Below are positions 43,656-53,934 of a DNA stretch of 64,000 nt, piece by piece. The translations under genes and the position numbers were made by a program. The DNA comes from Eriocheir sinensis. Lineage: Eukaryota > Arthropoda > Malacostraca > Decapoda > Varunidae. Numbering within the stretch: the stretch's first letter is position 1; each line of letters opens with the position of its first letter. The notes beneath the pieces are model-generated. The model was given only the letters and a program-made list of their open reading frames with translations. It was not told the DNA's origin and did not search any database. Where the stretch lies: positions 415,133 through 479,132 of the forward strand of contig NW_026111272.1 of the NCBI RefSeq assembly GCF_024679095.1, given 5' to 3'.

Positions 43656-44214
43656 GTGAGGCGAGAGGGTAGTGGCGGCTACGTAGCACATCAAGTTCGT
43701 TGTACAAGATCTGCCTTCTCCAAAGCCATACTGTTTGTCCGTCAATCTGTTGTCTCTCCAGATAATTCATCCATTTATCTTTGATCAACCTTTCACAGAT
43801 CTTCACTACCACACTTGTCAAAGAGACCGGCCCGTAGTTCCCAGAGTCTTCCCGGCATCCTCCTCTGTGAATTGGAATAATGTCTCCTCACTTCCAGTCT
43901 GCTGGGCCCTTACCTTCTGCTAGAGAGCTGACTATGACACATTGGATCTTATCTGCTAATTCCTTACTGCACTCCTTTAAGACCCAGCCTGACACACCAT
44001 CCGGTCCTAGTGCCTTCCTCACGTCCAGACCTTCCATTAATCCTTCCACCTCTTGTACTGAAACTTGTCTTCCTTCCAGGTACTCCATACTTTCTTCTCT
44101 TCCATCTTGTCCATTAAAGTCACTCTCCCTTGTAAACACTACCTGAAAAAAAAAATTCACCCAGACTCTAGATTCTAGGATCAAAGGTGAGCTCAGGGGG
44201 GCAGCATGAGCCAA
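43640..44214 (-). pseudogene. LINE-C RT, N-terminal remnant
   Basis: 44214-43888 contains VRKALGPDGVSGWVLKECSK, the conserved K.GPDG motif at the RT start. 43821-43640 contains MTSVVVKICERLIKDKWMNY, matching SLTSVVAKMCEKIIKNRWM of the LINE-C copy at 41314. Shifts separate the two and the catalytic region is absent. Confidence 0.78.
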
Positions 44215-44330
44215 TGCGAGATGGCACCACTATAAACACTTGCCTGCGCCACAATGGGCTGGGGCCGACCATCAGGCCCCACCAAGAAAGCCTACCGGCG
44301 CCATAGGTGAAAACGCAAAAAAAGATAAAT
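44165..44330 (+). mobile_element. SINE family 3, 3' fragment
   Basis: GGGGGGCAGCATGAGCCAATG, GGCCGACCATCAGGCCCCAC (single copy of the tail unit) and CTACCGGCGCCATAGG match the copy at 41468. An AT-rich tail follows. Confidence 0.82.
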
Positions 44331-44539
44331 AAATAAGATAAAAACTTAAAAATCACAACTTCCACCATTGCTGCAGCATCCTCGTACTTTTCACTGTCCA
44401 CCTTAAGTTTATTTATTTCTTCTTTGTTATTCAGCTTGCTATTGACATATCTATAAAATAATTTCAGCTGTGCTTTAAATTTTTCTAGTAGCCTACATTT
44501 CTCAAGTAGTTTCTCTGTTCCTCTCTTCATTCATTTCAC

Positions 44540-45082
44540 TTTTTTTTTTTTTACATCAAAGGATACGGCTCAAGGGCAACAAAAAGAGTACAAAAAAAAA
44601 AGCCTGCTACTCGCCGCTCCCACAAAACAGAAAAAGTAAAGAGTAGCCAAAAGAGAGGTCAATTTCGGGTGGAGAGGTGTCTTGATACACTCTTCTTGAA
44701 AGAGGTCAACTCATAGGCAGGAGGAAATACAGACGAAGGAAGGCTGTTCCAGAGTTTACCAGTGAAGGGGATGAAAGAATGGAGATGCTGGTTAACTCTT
44801 GCATAAGGGGTTTGGATAGTATAGGGATGAGCATGAGTAGAAAGTCGTGTGCAGCAGGGCCGCCGGAGGGGGGAGGCATGCAGTTAGCAAGTTCAGTAGA
44901 GCAGTCAGTATGAAAACAGCGATAGAAGATAGTAAGAGACGCAACACGGCGGCGGAATTTAAGAGGTAAAAGGCTGTCAGTAAGAGGAGGAGAGCTGATG
45001 AGACGAAGAGCCTTAGACTCCACTCTGTCCAGGAGAGCTGTGTGAGTGGAGTACCACCACACCTGAGATGCATACCCCATAC
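44540..45082 (-). mobile_element. LINE-A 3' fragment
   Basis: Poly(T) at 44540-44552, the LINE-A 3' UTR, then the C-terminal RT frame (ALRLISSPPLTDSLLPLKF and RRRVASLTIFYRCF). The 5' side is truncated at about 45082 within the RM(E/G)YAS(H/Q)VW motif. Confidence 0.88.
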
Positions 45083-45577
45083 TTGTTTGTACTTCAGCCA
45101 AAGGTTCTGTCTTTCCCTTTTCTCCACATGTTCCACGCTACATCTCTTTCTCACTTTGCTTCACTTTCACTTTCACATCTTCTGCTGAACCAGATTTTAT
45201 TTATAACTTCCCTCTTCCCCATTTTTGACAAGTATTGCCTTACTCCCTCATTGTAAGTCTCGAGTTAGGTCAGCCGCTTCATATCCACTGTTTCCGCTCC
45301 ATAGAACTTACTCCAGTCCGCTTCTTCAAGTGCTTTCTCAACTGTGCACCTTGCTGTAATTGTATCTCCCAGTTTTGTGGTCTTCTCCTCTCCTCACTTC
45401 TCTTCTTTCATTCATCATAAACTCAAGTACCATGTGATCACTTCGTCCAAGAGGTGTTTTGTACGACACTTTATCTACTATTTCAGACTCCTTTGTAAAT
45501 CCTTGAGGGTTCATCACTTCCCTGAAACCTTGTGTTCTCCTTGATCCATTGTGTAATAGTGTTGTTTATTGCCATCC

Positions 45578-46126
45578 TCAGCAGCGTATATCCCCATGAC
45601 CCTCACCGCCCTCTGACGTCCACTCCTCCCAGCACACCTCTTTGCAGTTGAAGTCCCCCATCAAGGTTAGGTTGTCACTTCCACTCATCATTTCCTCCAT
45701 ACCCTCACTTGTGTCTTTCATCATTCTCTCATATCTTTCATTACCCCAAGATTTCGTTTTTAGTGGAACACACACCACACCAAAGTCTCTGTTTCTGCTT
45801 CCTTCCCGATGTACTCCAACTTTCATCATTTCAGCATATCCCTTGCCATAGTTTACGCTGTCAACTCCCAGGTCCTTCTTAACCAACATCATCACTCCCC
45901 CTCCCTGCATTTCCCGTCTGTCTTTTCTCCACACATTGTACTTTCCTCCATCAATGTCTAGGGACACGACAGCATCGTCCAACTTTGTTTCAACTATTCC
46001 CATTATGTCCGGTTCGTTCTCCCCCCGGTAGTCATTTACTTCTGCCAGTGCCATTGTTAACCCATTCATGTTTGTGGATGCCACCTTTGGTTCACTTCCT
46101 CCCTCTCTGCTGGCCGTCTGTACCAC
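45578..46126 (-). pseudogene. LINE-C endonuclease
   Basis: Open frame with STNMNGLTMALAEVNDY, DIMGIVETKLDD (active-site Glu), RREMQGGGVMMLVKKDLG and NLTLMGDFNCKEVCW (GDFN metal-binding motif). The frame ends before the SDH motif, so the domain is truncated by a stop. Confidence 0.82.
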
Positions 46127-46136
46127 GTCCTCAATC

Positions 46137-46385
46137 TTAACCCCTTGGATGCGGATTTCCTACCAGAAGACATCACCAAGCCTCAGGAGTGGAACAAAAA
46201 GTGGCTACTCCAATTTAGTGAAGAAAAATGTGAGGTCATGCATCTTGGGAGGGGAAATCCAGCATACCAATACCACATGGGAAACGCTCCACTACCCACC
46301 ACTGAGGCACAGAAAGACCTGGGAGCATATGTTACCAAGTTACCAGTGAAGGCGAAATCTGTGCCAATTGCAGCGGACGGGTTAA
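46137..46385 (+). mobile_element. RT-fragment MITE, complete 249-bp copy with TTAA ends
   Basis: TTAA at 46137-46140 and 46382-46385. It begins TTAACCCCTTGGATGCGGAT and ends CAATTGCAGCGGACGGGTTAA, imperfect inverted ends. The open body reads QEWNKKWLLQFSEEKCEVMH and TTEAQKDLGAYVT, which align to the LINE RT region after the FADD box. It is inserted in LINE-C between ORF1 and the endonuclease. Confidence 0.88.
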
Positions 46386-46394
46386 ATCTGTGAC

Positions 46395-46830
46395 CCTCCA
46401 CCAAAACCTCTTTTTCTCCGCCTCTGTCCTGCTCTAATTTTTTTGCTTGGCTTCGTCCCACAGTTCATTGACTTTTGCCCTTTCTTCCTTGTTTAGGTAA
46501 TTCCTGATCCATACATCTTTGTAATCCTCTCTTTTAGAGTTCCCAAGTTCTTGCAAGCACTTTCTCTGCAGCCACCTGCAATCTGAACCTTACCTTAAAA
46601 GGTCGATGTCCTCCTTTTACATATTTGCCAATCCTCAAGAGTACTTCCTCTACCTTGTCTTTCAAACTGTGCCTTCACGTTGCACCTCCCTCACCAGCTC
46701 AACAGCTGCCTGCTTTTCATTCCTCTCTCTCTCATGTCGTATTAGCAGGACCTTCTTCTTCAGCCCAAAGACAACTACACTCTTCTTTTCAACAACGTCT
46801 CTCACCAGCCCATCTTTCTGCCATCTGTGT
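46395..46830 (-). pseudogene. LINE-C ORF1-like RNA-binding domain
   Basis: In pieces on the - strand: VVVFGLKKKVLLIRHERE, RPFKVRFRLQVAAEKVLART and YKDVWIRNYLNKEERAKV, the pattern of LINE ORF1 proteins with a C-terminal nucleic-acid-binding domain. At least two stops. The 61976-62314 ORF is a better preserved relative. Confidence 0.65.
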
Positions 46831-47100
46831 GTGTGTGTGTGTGTTTACACTAGTGGAGTCCCATTTCTGAGTCTCAGTAGGTCAGCTTTAGCTCTAAATT
46901 TGATTAAAAGTTTAGACTGAACAACCTCTTCGTCCAGGCTGATCCACTGTTCACTGCATCTATCGAGAGAATTGTATTTCTAGGGATCTTCCAATCATCT
47001 TTCATTTTCAACTGTATGCAACTACATATATACATGCACATCCGTATCCATCTCCAGTGAACATTGAAGTGGTGCGTCTCAAGTGGTTCTTCTTTATTAG
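46831..47100. other. Cadherin intron
   Basis: A short (GT)n tract spans 46826-46844. The rest has no recognisable feature. Confidence 0.5.
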
Positions 47101-47274
47101 GAGAACCGACCTGTGGGCTACTCAGTGATCCGCCTCATGGCCACCGATGCCGACGCTGACCCCAGCGGCGCTCCCTTCACCTGGGAGGTGATCAACCAGC
47201 CTGTTGAGCGTCGTGCCTTCACCCTGGACCAGGATGGCTCACTGAGGCTGGCCACCAATAAACTGAACCACAAG
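47101..47274 (+). CDS. Fat-like cadherin exon
   Basis: Acceptor TCTTTATTAG ends at 47100, donor GTAACA begins at 47275; 174 bp, phase 0 on both sides. It continues QENRPVGYSVIRLMATDADA (DxD motif), then AFTLDQDGSLRLATNKLNHK, where the usual LDxE motif is weakened. It belongs to one of the last cadherin repeats. Confidence 0.93.
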
Positions 47275-47426
47275 GTAACACTCAATATTTTGAACACATT
47301 TAATCCAGTAAAACCATCAGGTGGTCTGAGTGCTCAAGGAAGTATGCATTTTTAATTAAGCTCCACAGATAGTGAGAGTAATACATGAGTGCCATTCTTC
47401 AGTCCCTGTTTCCTCTTCTTCACCAG

Positions 47427-49774
47427 GTCCAGGATCAGTACGTGGTGCAGGTGCGAGTGTGGGACAGCGGCTCACCACCACTCCACGCTAACACCCAAGT
47501 TACCGTCAGCGTGGTGGAGGAGTCCCGCTTCCCGCCAACACTCTTCCCGCTTAAAACCGTGGTCATCAGTTTCCGGAGTGCCTTTCCCGGAGGCATCATC
47601 GGGCGGGTCACTGCACTGGGCCAGGACCCTTACGACACCCTGCAGTACTCTGTGGCGCCCTACCCAGAGGAAGTCAGCTCCATCAAGTACTTTGACATTG
47701 ATAGAGAGGACGGCACTCTGGTGGCACTTACGCCTCTTGATGCCGGTAACTACAGCGTCAACGTCAGTGTGTCGGACGGGAGGTATCACCGCACCGTGCA
47801 GGCTTCGATCGAGGTATCCGTGGTCACAGGAAATGGTTGAAAATGCCGTCATCATTCACCTGGGTCCTCTGTCCTCCGATGAATTTCTCTCCAGGTATCG
47901 GAAATATTTCCTCAAAGCTATTGCCATAGAGCTGTCAGTTCAGGAGCATTCTGTGGTCATGGTCAGCCTGCAGCCAGCCCTCGTACACTCACACTCTTTA
48001 GATAAAATAGATTACATTCCACAGCGATCCAAAAGAGACATACAGAGGAGTCTTGATGTTCTGATAGTTGTGAGACTCTTTGAAATCTACATGACAAGAG
48101 AACATCTGCTGCTGAAGCTAAAAGAAAAACAAGTTCACATAAAAGAGAAGCTTGGCTTGTCCTTCGTGGACATCATGGAGTCCCTGTGTGTGTCTGGCTC
48201 AGAGTGTGGCGGCCACGGGGACTGTGTGGATGTGGTGGAAATCAACGATGATGTGGCCATGCCCTTCAACACACAGCTGTCTAGTCTGGTTGCTCCAAGA
48301 TTTACTCAGAAAGTTGGTTGTGTGTGTGACCAAGGGTATGGAGGCCACAACTGCACTAATTTAGTCAATGCCTGTGGGCACCGACCCTGTGCTGAGTATG
48401 AGGAGTGTGCACCCACCAACACCAGCAGCCGAGGCTACACGTGCCAGTGCCCTGCTGGCAGAGCAGGACCTTTATGCCGAGTGGACCTGACAAAATGCCA
48501 CAGCCCTGCGTGCCACTACCCACTGAGGCCTCTCTCCTTCAGAGGAAAGAGCTATGCCCAGTACAGCATAGTAGCAGCTCACTGATGCTGAGTGCCTTCA
48601 TGCGCACCAGACACCCGGTGGGAACGCTGGTCTTTGCTGCCGGGGACGTGGACTACAGCGTGCTGGAGGTGGCCGACGGACACGTGCAGTACCGCTGGGA
48701 CTGTGGCAGCGGGGAGGGGCTGGTCAGGGTGTCCACGGTGAGGGTCGACAATGACAAGTGGCACTTCATCAACCTGACCAGAGACGGCACCATATCAACA
48801 CTGAGTGTGGACGGCGAGGTGAGTTCAGGAGCGGCACCGGGGGCTAATGACATTCTGAACATGGATTCAAACTTCGTGTATATCGGTGCTACCCTCAGCA
48901 GTGAACCAGAGTCAGGCATGTCTTCCTATTCCCAAAGCAACCTGGGATTTGTGGGTTGCCTCGATCAGATCAGTATTGACGGCACCGAGTTTCCCGTGGC
49001 AATAACAGGGACGGCCTCCGGGGGAACGGTGCTCACGCGCCTGGCCAACGTAGAGCTCCAGTGTCCAGGCGTGCTGCCCCTGGCCGGCGTGTGTGGCTCC
49101 TACCCTTGCCAGAACGCTGGTTCATGCATAGAAAATGGAGGTTCTTATAAGTGCAATTGCCCTCCACGCTTTACCGGAGCACAGTGCCAGGTGGACACGG
49201 CTCCCTGCTCCTCCTCACCCTGTCTTAATGGAGGCAAATGTATTGTTGTTGGCCAAACCTACAAGTGTCAATGTCCTTCAAAACTGAGTGGAAAACGTTG
49301 TGAATATGGCATTTTCTGCAACCCAAACCCATGTCAGAATGGCGGTCGCCGTGAGGAGGGTGCTGATACAAGTGCCAACACTTTACCGGTGCAATGTGCC
49401 AGCTGGACATTGATGAGTGTACCCGCAACCCTTGCCAGAACGGGGGAACCTGCCTCAACTTCTTTGGTGGGTTCAAGTGCATATGTTCCTCCAATGTTAC
49501 CGGTGAATACTGCACAGAGGCTGTTAGGAAGCCTGAAGAGCCGCCCTCTTCCCTGAGCATCACCCTGGAGGAGCTGCTGTGCATCCTGGCCGTGTTCCTG
49601 GGGTGTGTGATGGCCGTGCTGCTGCTGGGGGCCTGGCAGCGGCGGTGGTGGAGGCACAAGCATCACCAGCAGAACAACCGCATCAAGTTCACGGAGCACC
49701 ACGTGAAGAACGACCTCAAGGCGAATGACGCACCCAAAAGAAACTCCAAAATTTGCAACGTGGAAGCAGACCAA
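47427..49774 (+). pseudogene. kug: Fat-like cadherin exon: last ectodomain part, EGF, laminin-G, EGF modules, transmembrane helix
   Basis: Acceptor CTTCTTCACCAG ends at 47426, donor GTAAGA begins at 49775, phase 0 on both sides. In order: end of the last cadherin repeats (to about 47825); a membrane-distal Fat-specific segment (EEFLSRYRKYFLKA-type, 47880-48180); EGF-like CGGHGDC...CVCDQGYGGHNC (48180-48357); EGF CGHRPCAEYEECAP (48364-48480); laminin-G (about 48535-49060: GFVGCLDQISIDG); EGF modules at 49087-49196, 49201-49307, a broken one at 49315-49393, and DIDECTRNPCQNGGTC to 49513; transmembrane LLCILAVFLGCVMAVLLLG (49573-49629) and a basic stop-transfer. Reading-frame breaks occur near 47830, 48568 and 49345-49385. 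The split into frames makes it a pseudogene as read, but the domain series is otherwise complete. Confidence 0.9.
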
Positions 49775-49978
49775 GTAAGACAGACACTCCCACATGTTAG
49801 TTTTACCAGACTCACTTCTTTAGCATCAAGTTACAGGCTGCAATTTGAATGTTTTCTGTCCATATTTCATTTTGTGGATGTTGTTGAGCTTCTGTGTGTT
49901 AGGGCGTCAGCGTCTTAGATGTTTTGTTTCTTACAGACTTTTGAGTTGTTTTCTTTTTGTTGCCTTGGTGCCACACAG

Positions 49979-50341
49979 CAGGGGCCGCCGCTGCCCCCCC
50001 CGCCCATCCTGTAACGGGGTTGCCGGGGGGCGTTTAATAATAATAATAATAATACATTGATATCCTACTATAACAAGCCTCCTACACCCCCAGCAGCAAC
50101 GACTCCGCCATTCTCAACACCCTCAAGCACCTGGCGGACCTGTCTGCCGCGGGCCACGAGAGTCTTGAGCTGGAGACACTCTCACGCTGCTCCCACGAGT
50201 TCCTCCACAGCCTTAACAAGCCCGTGGTCATGCCGCCCAACCTCTCACCGCCGCCGCCCTCCAACAGTGACTCCGTCTCTCTCCACAAGCCCTGGGACCA
50301 CCACAACAACCTCAACGACTCCTACTTCATGCCCAACAAGG
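49979..50341 (+). pseudogene. Fat-like cadherin exon: cytoplasmic tail
   Basis: A likely acceptor (GTGCCACACAG, ends 49978) gives phase 0 in, matching the exon ending ICNVEADQ. It starts QGPPLPP, then the frame fails at a C8 run (a C7 run would give PPLPPRP, a motif known in FAT cytoplasmic tails). A (AAT)n stretch and NTLISYYNKPPTP follow, and after a further shift near 50093 the frame SNDSAILNTLKHLADLSAAG continues cleanly to NLNDSYFMPNK. The donor is GTGAGT after 50341, phase 1. An alternative acceptor at 50092-50093 would shorten the exon but does not fit the phase. Confidence 0.7.
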
Positions 50342-50361
50342 GTGAGTCAAATAGCTCTGTA

Positions 50362-50488
50362 TTTTTTTTTTTTTTTTACAACAAAGGAGGCAGCTCAAAA
50401 ACAATAATAAAAAAAAGCCCGCTAATCGCTGCTCCCATAAAAGAATCATAAGAGGTGGCCAAAAGCAACGTCAAATTCGGGTGGAGAA
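50362..50488 (-). mobile_element. LINE-A 3' tail fragment
   Basis: Poly(T), ACAACAAAGGAGGCAGCTCA, AAAAAAAGCCCGCTAATCGC and TCAAATTCGGGTGGAGA as in LINE-A copy 1. It begins 20 bp after the donor of the previous exon. Confidence 0.88.
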
Positions 50489-51259
50489 TAGAGCAATATA
50501 TGGAGCAGGGGGTCCTCCCTTCAGTCATCTCCCCTCGCTGCTCAGGCTTCCACTATTACATTTTAGCGCCCACACTTTAAAAACTAGTTAATAAACTTGT
50601 ATGTGGTATATTAGGCAGAAGTAAATAGCTGGAATAAAAAAGAACATTATAGAACACACCTCCCTTCATACATCTCCCCTCGCTGCTCAGGCTTCCACAA
50701 TTACATTTTAGCGTCCACACTTTGAAAACTTGTTAATAAACTTGTATGTGGTATATTAGGCCGAGGTAAATAGCGGGAATAAAAAAGGACAGAGAATAAC
50801 ATATTGAGCCTCTAGTGAATTGAAGCCTAATGCAATGGATAGGATTTTACTGAGATTTTTTTCTTGGTTACCCTCTGTCTCCCAGTTGCCGAAAAATTCA
50901 TAAATAAATAAATAAGAAAATAGAAAATAAATATATATTACCCAACAGAAAAGATCAAATTAACACACTTGGGACGATTTACACCAAGTTGAGAACCCCT
51001 GATGAGTTTATACATACAAACATGCATAACCTAACATAACTTCAATACTATTAATTCAATACTGAAACTTTAATGTCAAGTCATGTGGTAAGATTTCAGT
51101 ACTGGATTAATAGTACTGACTCACTGAAGTTATTAAGACGTACAGTAAAAGTCTGCTCAGCCTTTTTGGAGGTGAGCAGCCCGGTGGTGGATGATCGATG
51201 TGCCAGACTGTTGCGTGGTACTTACATGTTTGAGCAGTTAAAGGCTGCCACATAGAGAA
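50489..51259. repeat. 145-bp tandem duplication and AT-rich intron
   Basis: CATCTCCCCTCGCTGCTCAGG occurs at 50526 and 50671 within two similar units (about 50508-50800). The remainder to 51259 is AT-rich without a recognised feature. Confidence 0.75.
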
Positions 51260-51796
51260 TTAACCGCTTGACTGTGGATTTCCTACAAGAGGACCTCACC
51301 AAGCTAAGGAATGGAACAAAAAGTGGCTACTACAATTCAATGAAGAAAAATGTAATGTCATGCACCTTCGGAGGGGAAGCATACCAGAGGCAGAGAAAGA
51401 CCTGGGACTATATGTTACCAGTCTACCAATGAAGGGATATCCAGCACACCAATACCACATGGGAAACACTCCACTATCCACCACAGAGGCAGAGAAAGAC
51501 TTGGGACTATATGTTACCAGGCTACCAATGAAGGGATATCCAGCATACCAATACCACATGGGAAACACTCCACTATCCACCACAGAGGCAGAGAAAGACC
51601 TGGGACTATATGTTACCAGTCTACCAATGAAGGGATATCCAGCACACCAATACCACATGGGAAACACTCCACTATCCACCACAGAGGCAGAGAAAGACCT
51701 GGGACTATATGGGACTAGGCTACCAATGAAGGGATATATATGTTACCAGGCAACCAGTAAGGGCAAAATCTGTGCCAATCGCAGCGGACAGGTTAA
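51260..51796 (+). mobile_element. RT-fragment MITE, expanded copy (537 bp) with 99-bp in-frame repeats
   Basis: TTAA at 51260-51263 and 51793-51796. The ends match the family. Internally a 99-bp unit starts at 51432, 51531 and 51630 with a partial fourth. It encodes GYPAHQYHMGNTPLSTTEAE plus 13 residues, so the frame stays open through the array. Confidence 0.88.
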
Positions 51797-51932
51797 GACA
51801 CCTCTCCACTTCAAATTAACCTCTTCTTTGGCTTCTCGTTCTGCTTTCATTTGTTGAAGCAGCGTATAGCAAGCTTCTTTGTTGCTCTTTTTGTTTTTTT
51901 GCCCTTGAGCTGCCTCCCTTGTGAAAAATAAC
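51797..51932 (+). mobile_element. LINE-A-related 3' tail fragment
   Basis: GACACCTCTCC..., AGCAGCGTATAGCA and CCCTTGAGCTGCCTCCCTTGTG correspond to the LINE-A 3' UTR, diverged. It abuts the TTAA element. Confidence 0.7.
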
Positions 51933-52139
51933 CCTCTTGTCATCTGCTCCCTCTCTTCTGATGGGGTGCTCTACCATGCTATGAGTTCTGAGGTACTGTA
52001 CGGTTTTGTATGGCAGGGTGGGAATGAATGAATGCTGTGATGGAAGAGGAGGGGAAGGAGGGTATAAGAGAGGTGGCAGGAGAGGGAGGAACATGAGTGA
52101 TGGGAAGCAGCTGCCTGAATGAAGTGATTTTTGACCTTA

Positions 52140-52565
52140 GGAAAGTCAGGCAAGGTTACTATATTGCCCTTATTTACCCCTACAACCCATCTGAAAACTT
52201 CTAATAAAGCACGTCACAGTCTACTGCTTTCCGGGATATGTAAGTTAAGGGTTTTTTAGTCACCCTGTACAAGTGAAGTAATTTTAGGCTTTCAATAAAT
52301 CAGGGAAGGTTACTAAATTGCCCTTATTAATCCCTGTAACCCGTCTGAAAACTTTTAATAAATCACCTCGCAGTCTACGGCTTTCCAGTCTTGCCCTATA
52401 TGAGTTAAGTGAATTAGGCTTTTGTTAAGTCAGGGAAGGTTACTAAATTGCCCTTATTAATCCCTATAACCCATCTAAAAACTTCTAATAAATCACTTCA
52501 CAGTCTACGGCTTTCCGGAGAATATGTTAAGTTTTTTAGTCACCCCGTACAGCTCGTTTCTATGT
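52140..52565. repeat. Tandem repeat, three units of about 130-154 bp
   Basis: AAGGTTACTA(T/A)ATTGCCCTTATT recurs at 52152, 52306 and 52436, followed each time by CAGTCTAC(T/G)GCTTTCC. Confidence 0.85.
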
Positions 52566-53934
52566 CCTTGGATCACTTTAGTCTCTCCTCTGTACTAATT
52601 TAAGAGAACTGTATCCTCTCTGTAATAGGGGCACCAAAATTGAGCAGTCTTATCCTGGAAGGGTCTAACCAGTGGCAAATATACAACTACTATACATTTC
52701 AGCGGCGGACAAACGCTGTTTTTCGCAAATATCTCCTAAACGAATCGTTGGATCAGTATGATATTTCAGCACACTACAGTTAACACCCGGACCTAATTTA
52801 TGGCTGATATACCATATTGCAATGTGTGTTATGTGAGGAGTTTACTGACTGATATTAAGCCTAATCCAGTCATCATATCTAAGGTGTTATACAGAATCGG
52901 ACGAGTGTGGGGTACTCGTCTAACCCCTCCACCAACGCTCCGAACAACCCCCAGACCACTCCTTCCCTACCCCAATGTCGCAGTATCCCCCTCCTCCTTT
53001 CCCTCTTCACCCCCCTACTCACACCATCCCCCTTCCCCAGCCCGAGGCTATGACTTAAGCAGAGGCAGGGTTTAACTCATTGACTGCCGAGGCGCATCCA
53101 GGTGTTGTACAGTAATTATCAACGTGAAATACGTCTTGCCTCCATGGAATTGTACCATGCTCTTAGTTAATAATCATATCTATACATATACACCTACATA
53201 ACATTCTAATATATAATACAGTGATGGGAGAAATAGGGAGGGACATAAGAGTGATGAGGGAGGCGAGGAGCTACTATGCATTTCAGCGGCAGACAAACGG
53301 TGTTTTTTGCAGATATCTCCTAAACTAATCGTTGGATGAGTATGATATTTCAGCACACTACCTTGAACATCCGTTCGTAATTTTTGGTTAACATACCATA
53401 TTGCTATATGTGTTATGTGAGGAGTTTACTGAGTGATATTACGCCTAATCCAGTCATCATATCAAAGGTGTTACACAGAATCGGACGAGTGTGGGGTACT
53501 CGTCTAACCCCTCCACCACCACCACCACCACCCTGAAGAACCCCCAGACCACTCCTTCTCTACCCCAGTATCACATGACCCTCTTCCCCCTACTCACACC
53601 ATCAGCCTTCCACCTGTGATTTTTTTTCCCTATTGTAATTACATACGTATAGGTATAATAGTTACATACGTCAGTATGTACATACATATCATACATTAAT
53701 AATATTATCTAATACAATTGCTGGTATATGTGGACATGAAAACCAGACTGGGTCAAACGACCGTTAAAGCAATAGCTAATTCCGCTGTTAATGGCCGTAT
53801 AGCTTGATAATAAGCAACGTATCTAACCCGTATCTCCTCCCTCTATCCGAGGTCTGAGGTGCAACCCTCGACAAACCGAGGCTATGACAGGGCCACAGGC
53901 TATATATCATTCAGTACCGAGGCGCACCCATTGC

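Larger units (their letters stand above)
43660..46830 (-). mobile_element. LINE-C: ORF1, endonuclease and RT in pieces, with three later insertions
   Basis: Right to left: ORF1-like domain (46830-46395), a TTAA element inserted at 46137-46385, endonuclease ORF (46126-45578), linker, RT N-terminal part (44214-43640). A LINE-A 3' fragment (44540-45082) and a SINE family 3 fragment (44165-44330) lie within. It starts 4 bp after the donor of exon 43512-43655. Many stops; clearly inactive. Confidence 0.78.

Noticed and set aside
47805..47830. A 16-bp GTATCC...CACAG intron that would restore the frame
   Set aside because: It is far too short to be spliced; a 2-base deletion or sequence error is simpler.
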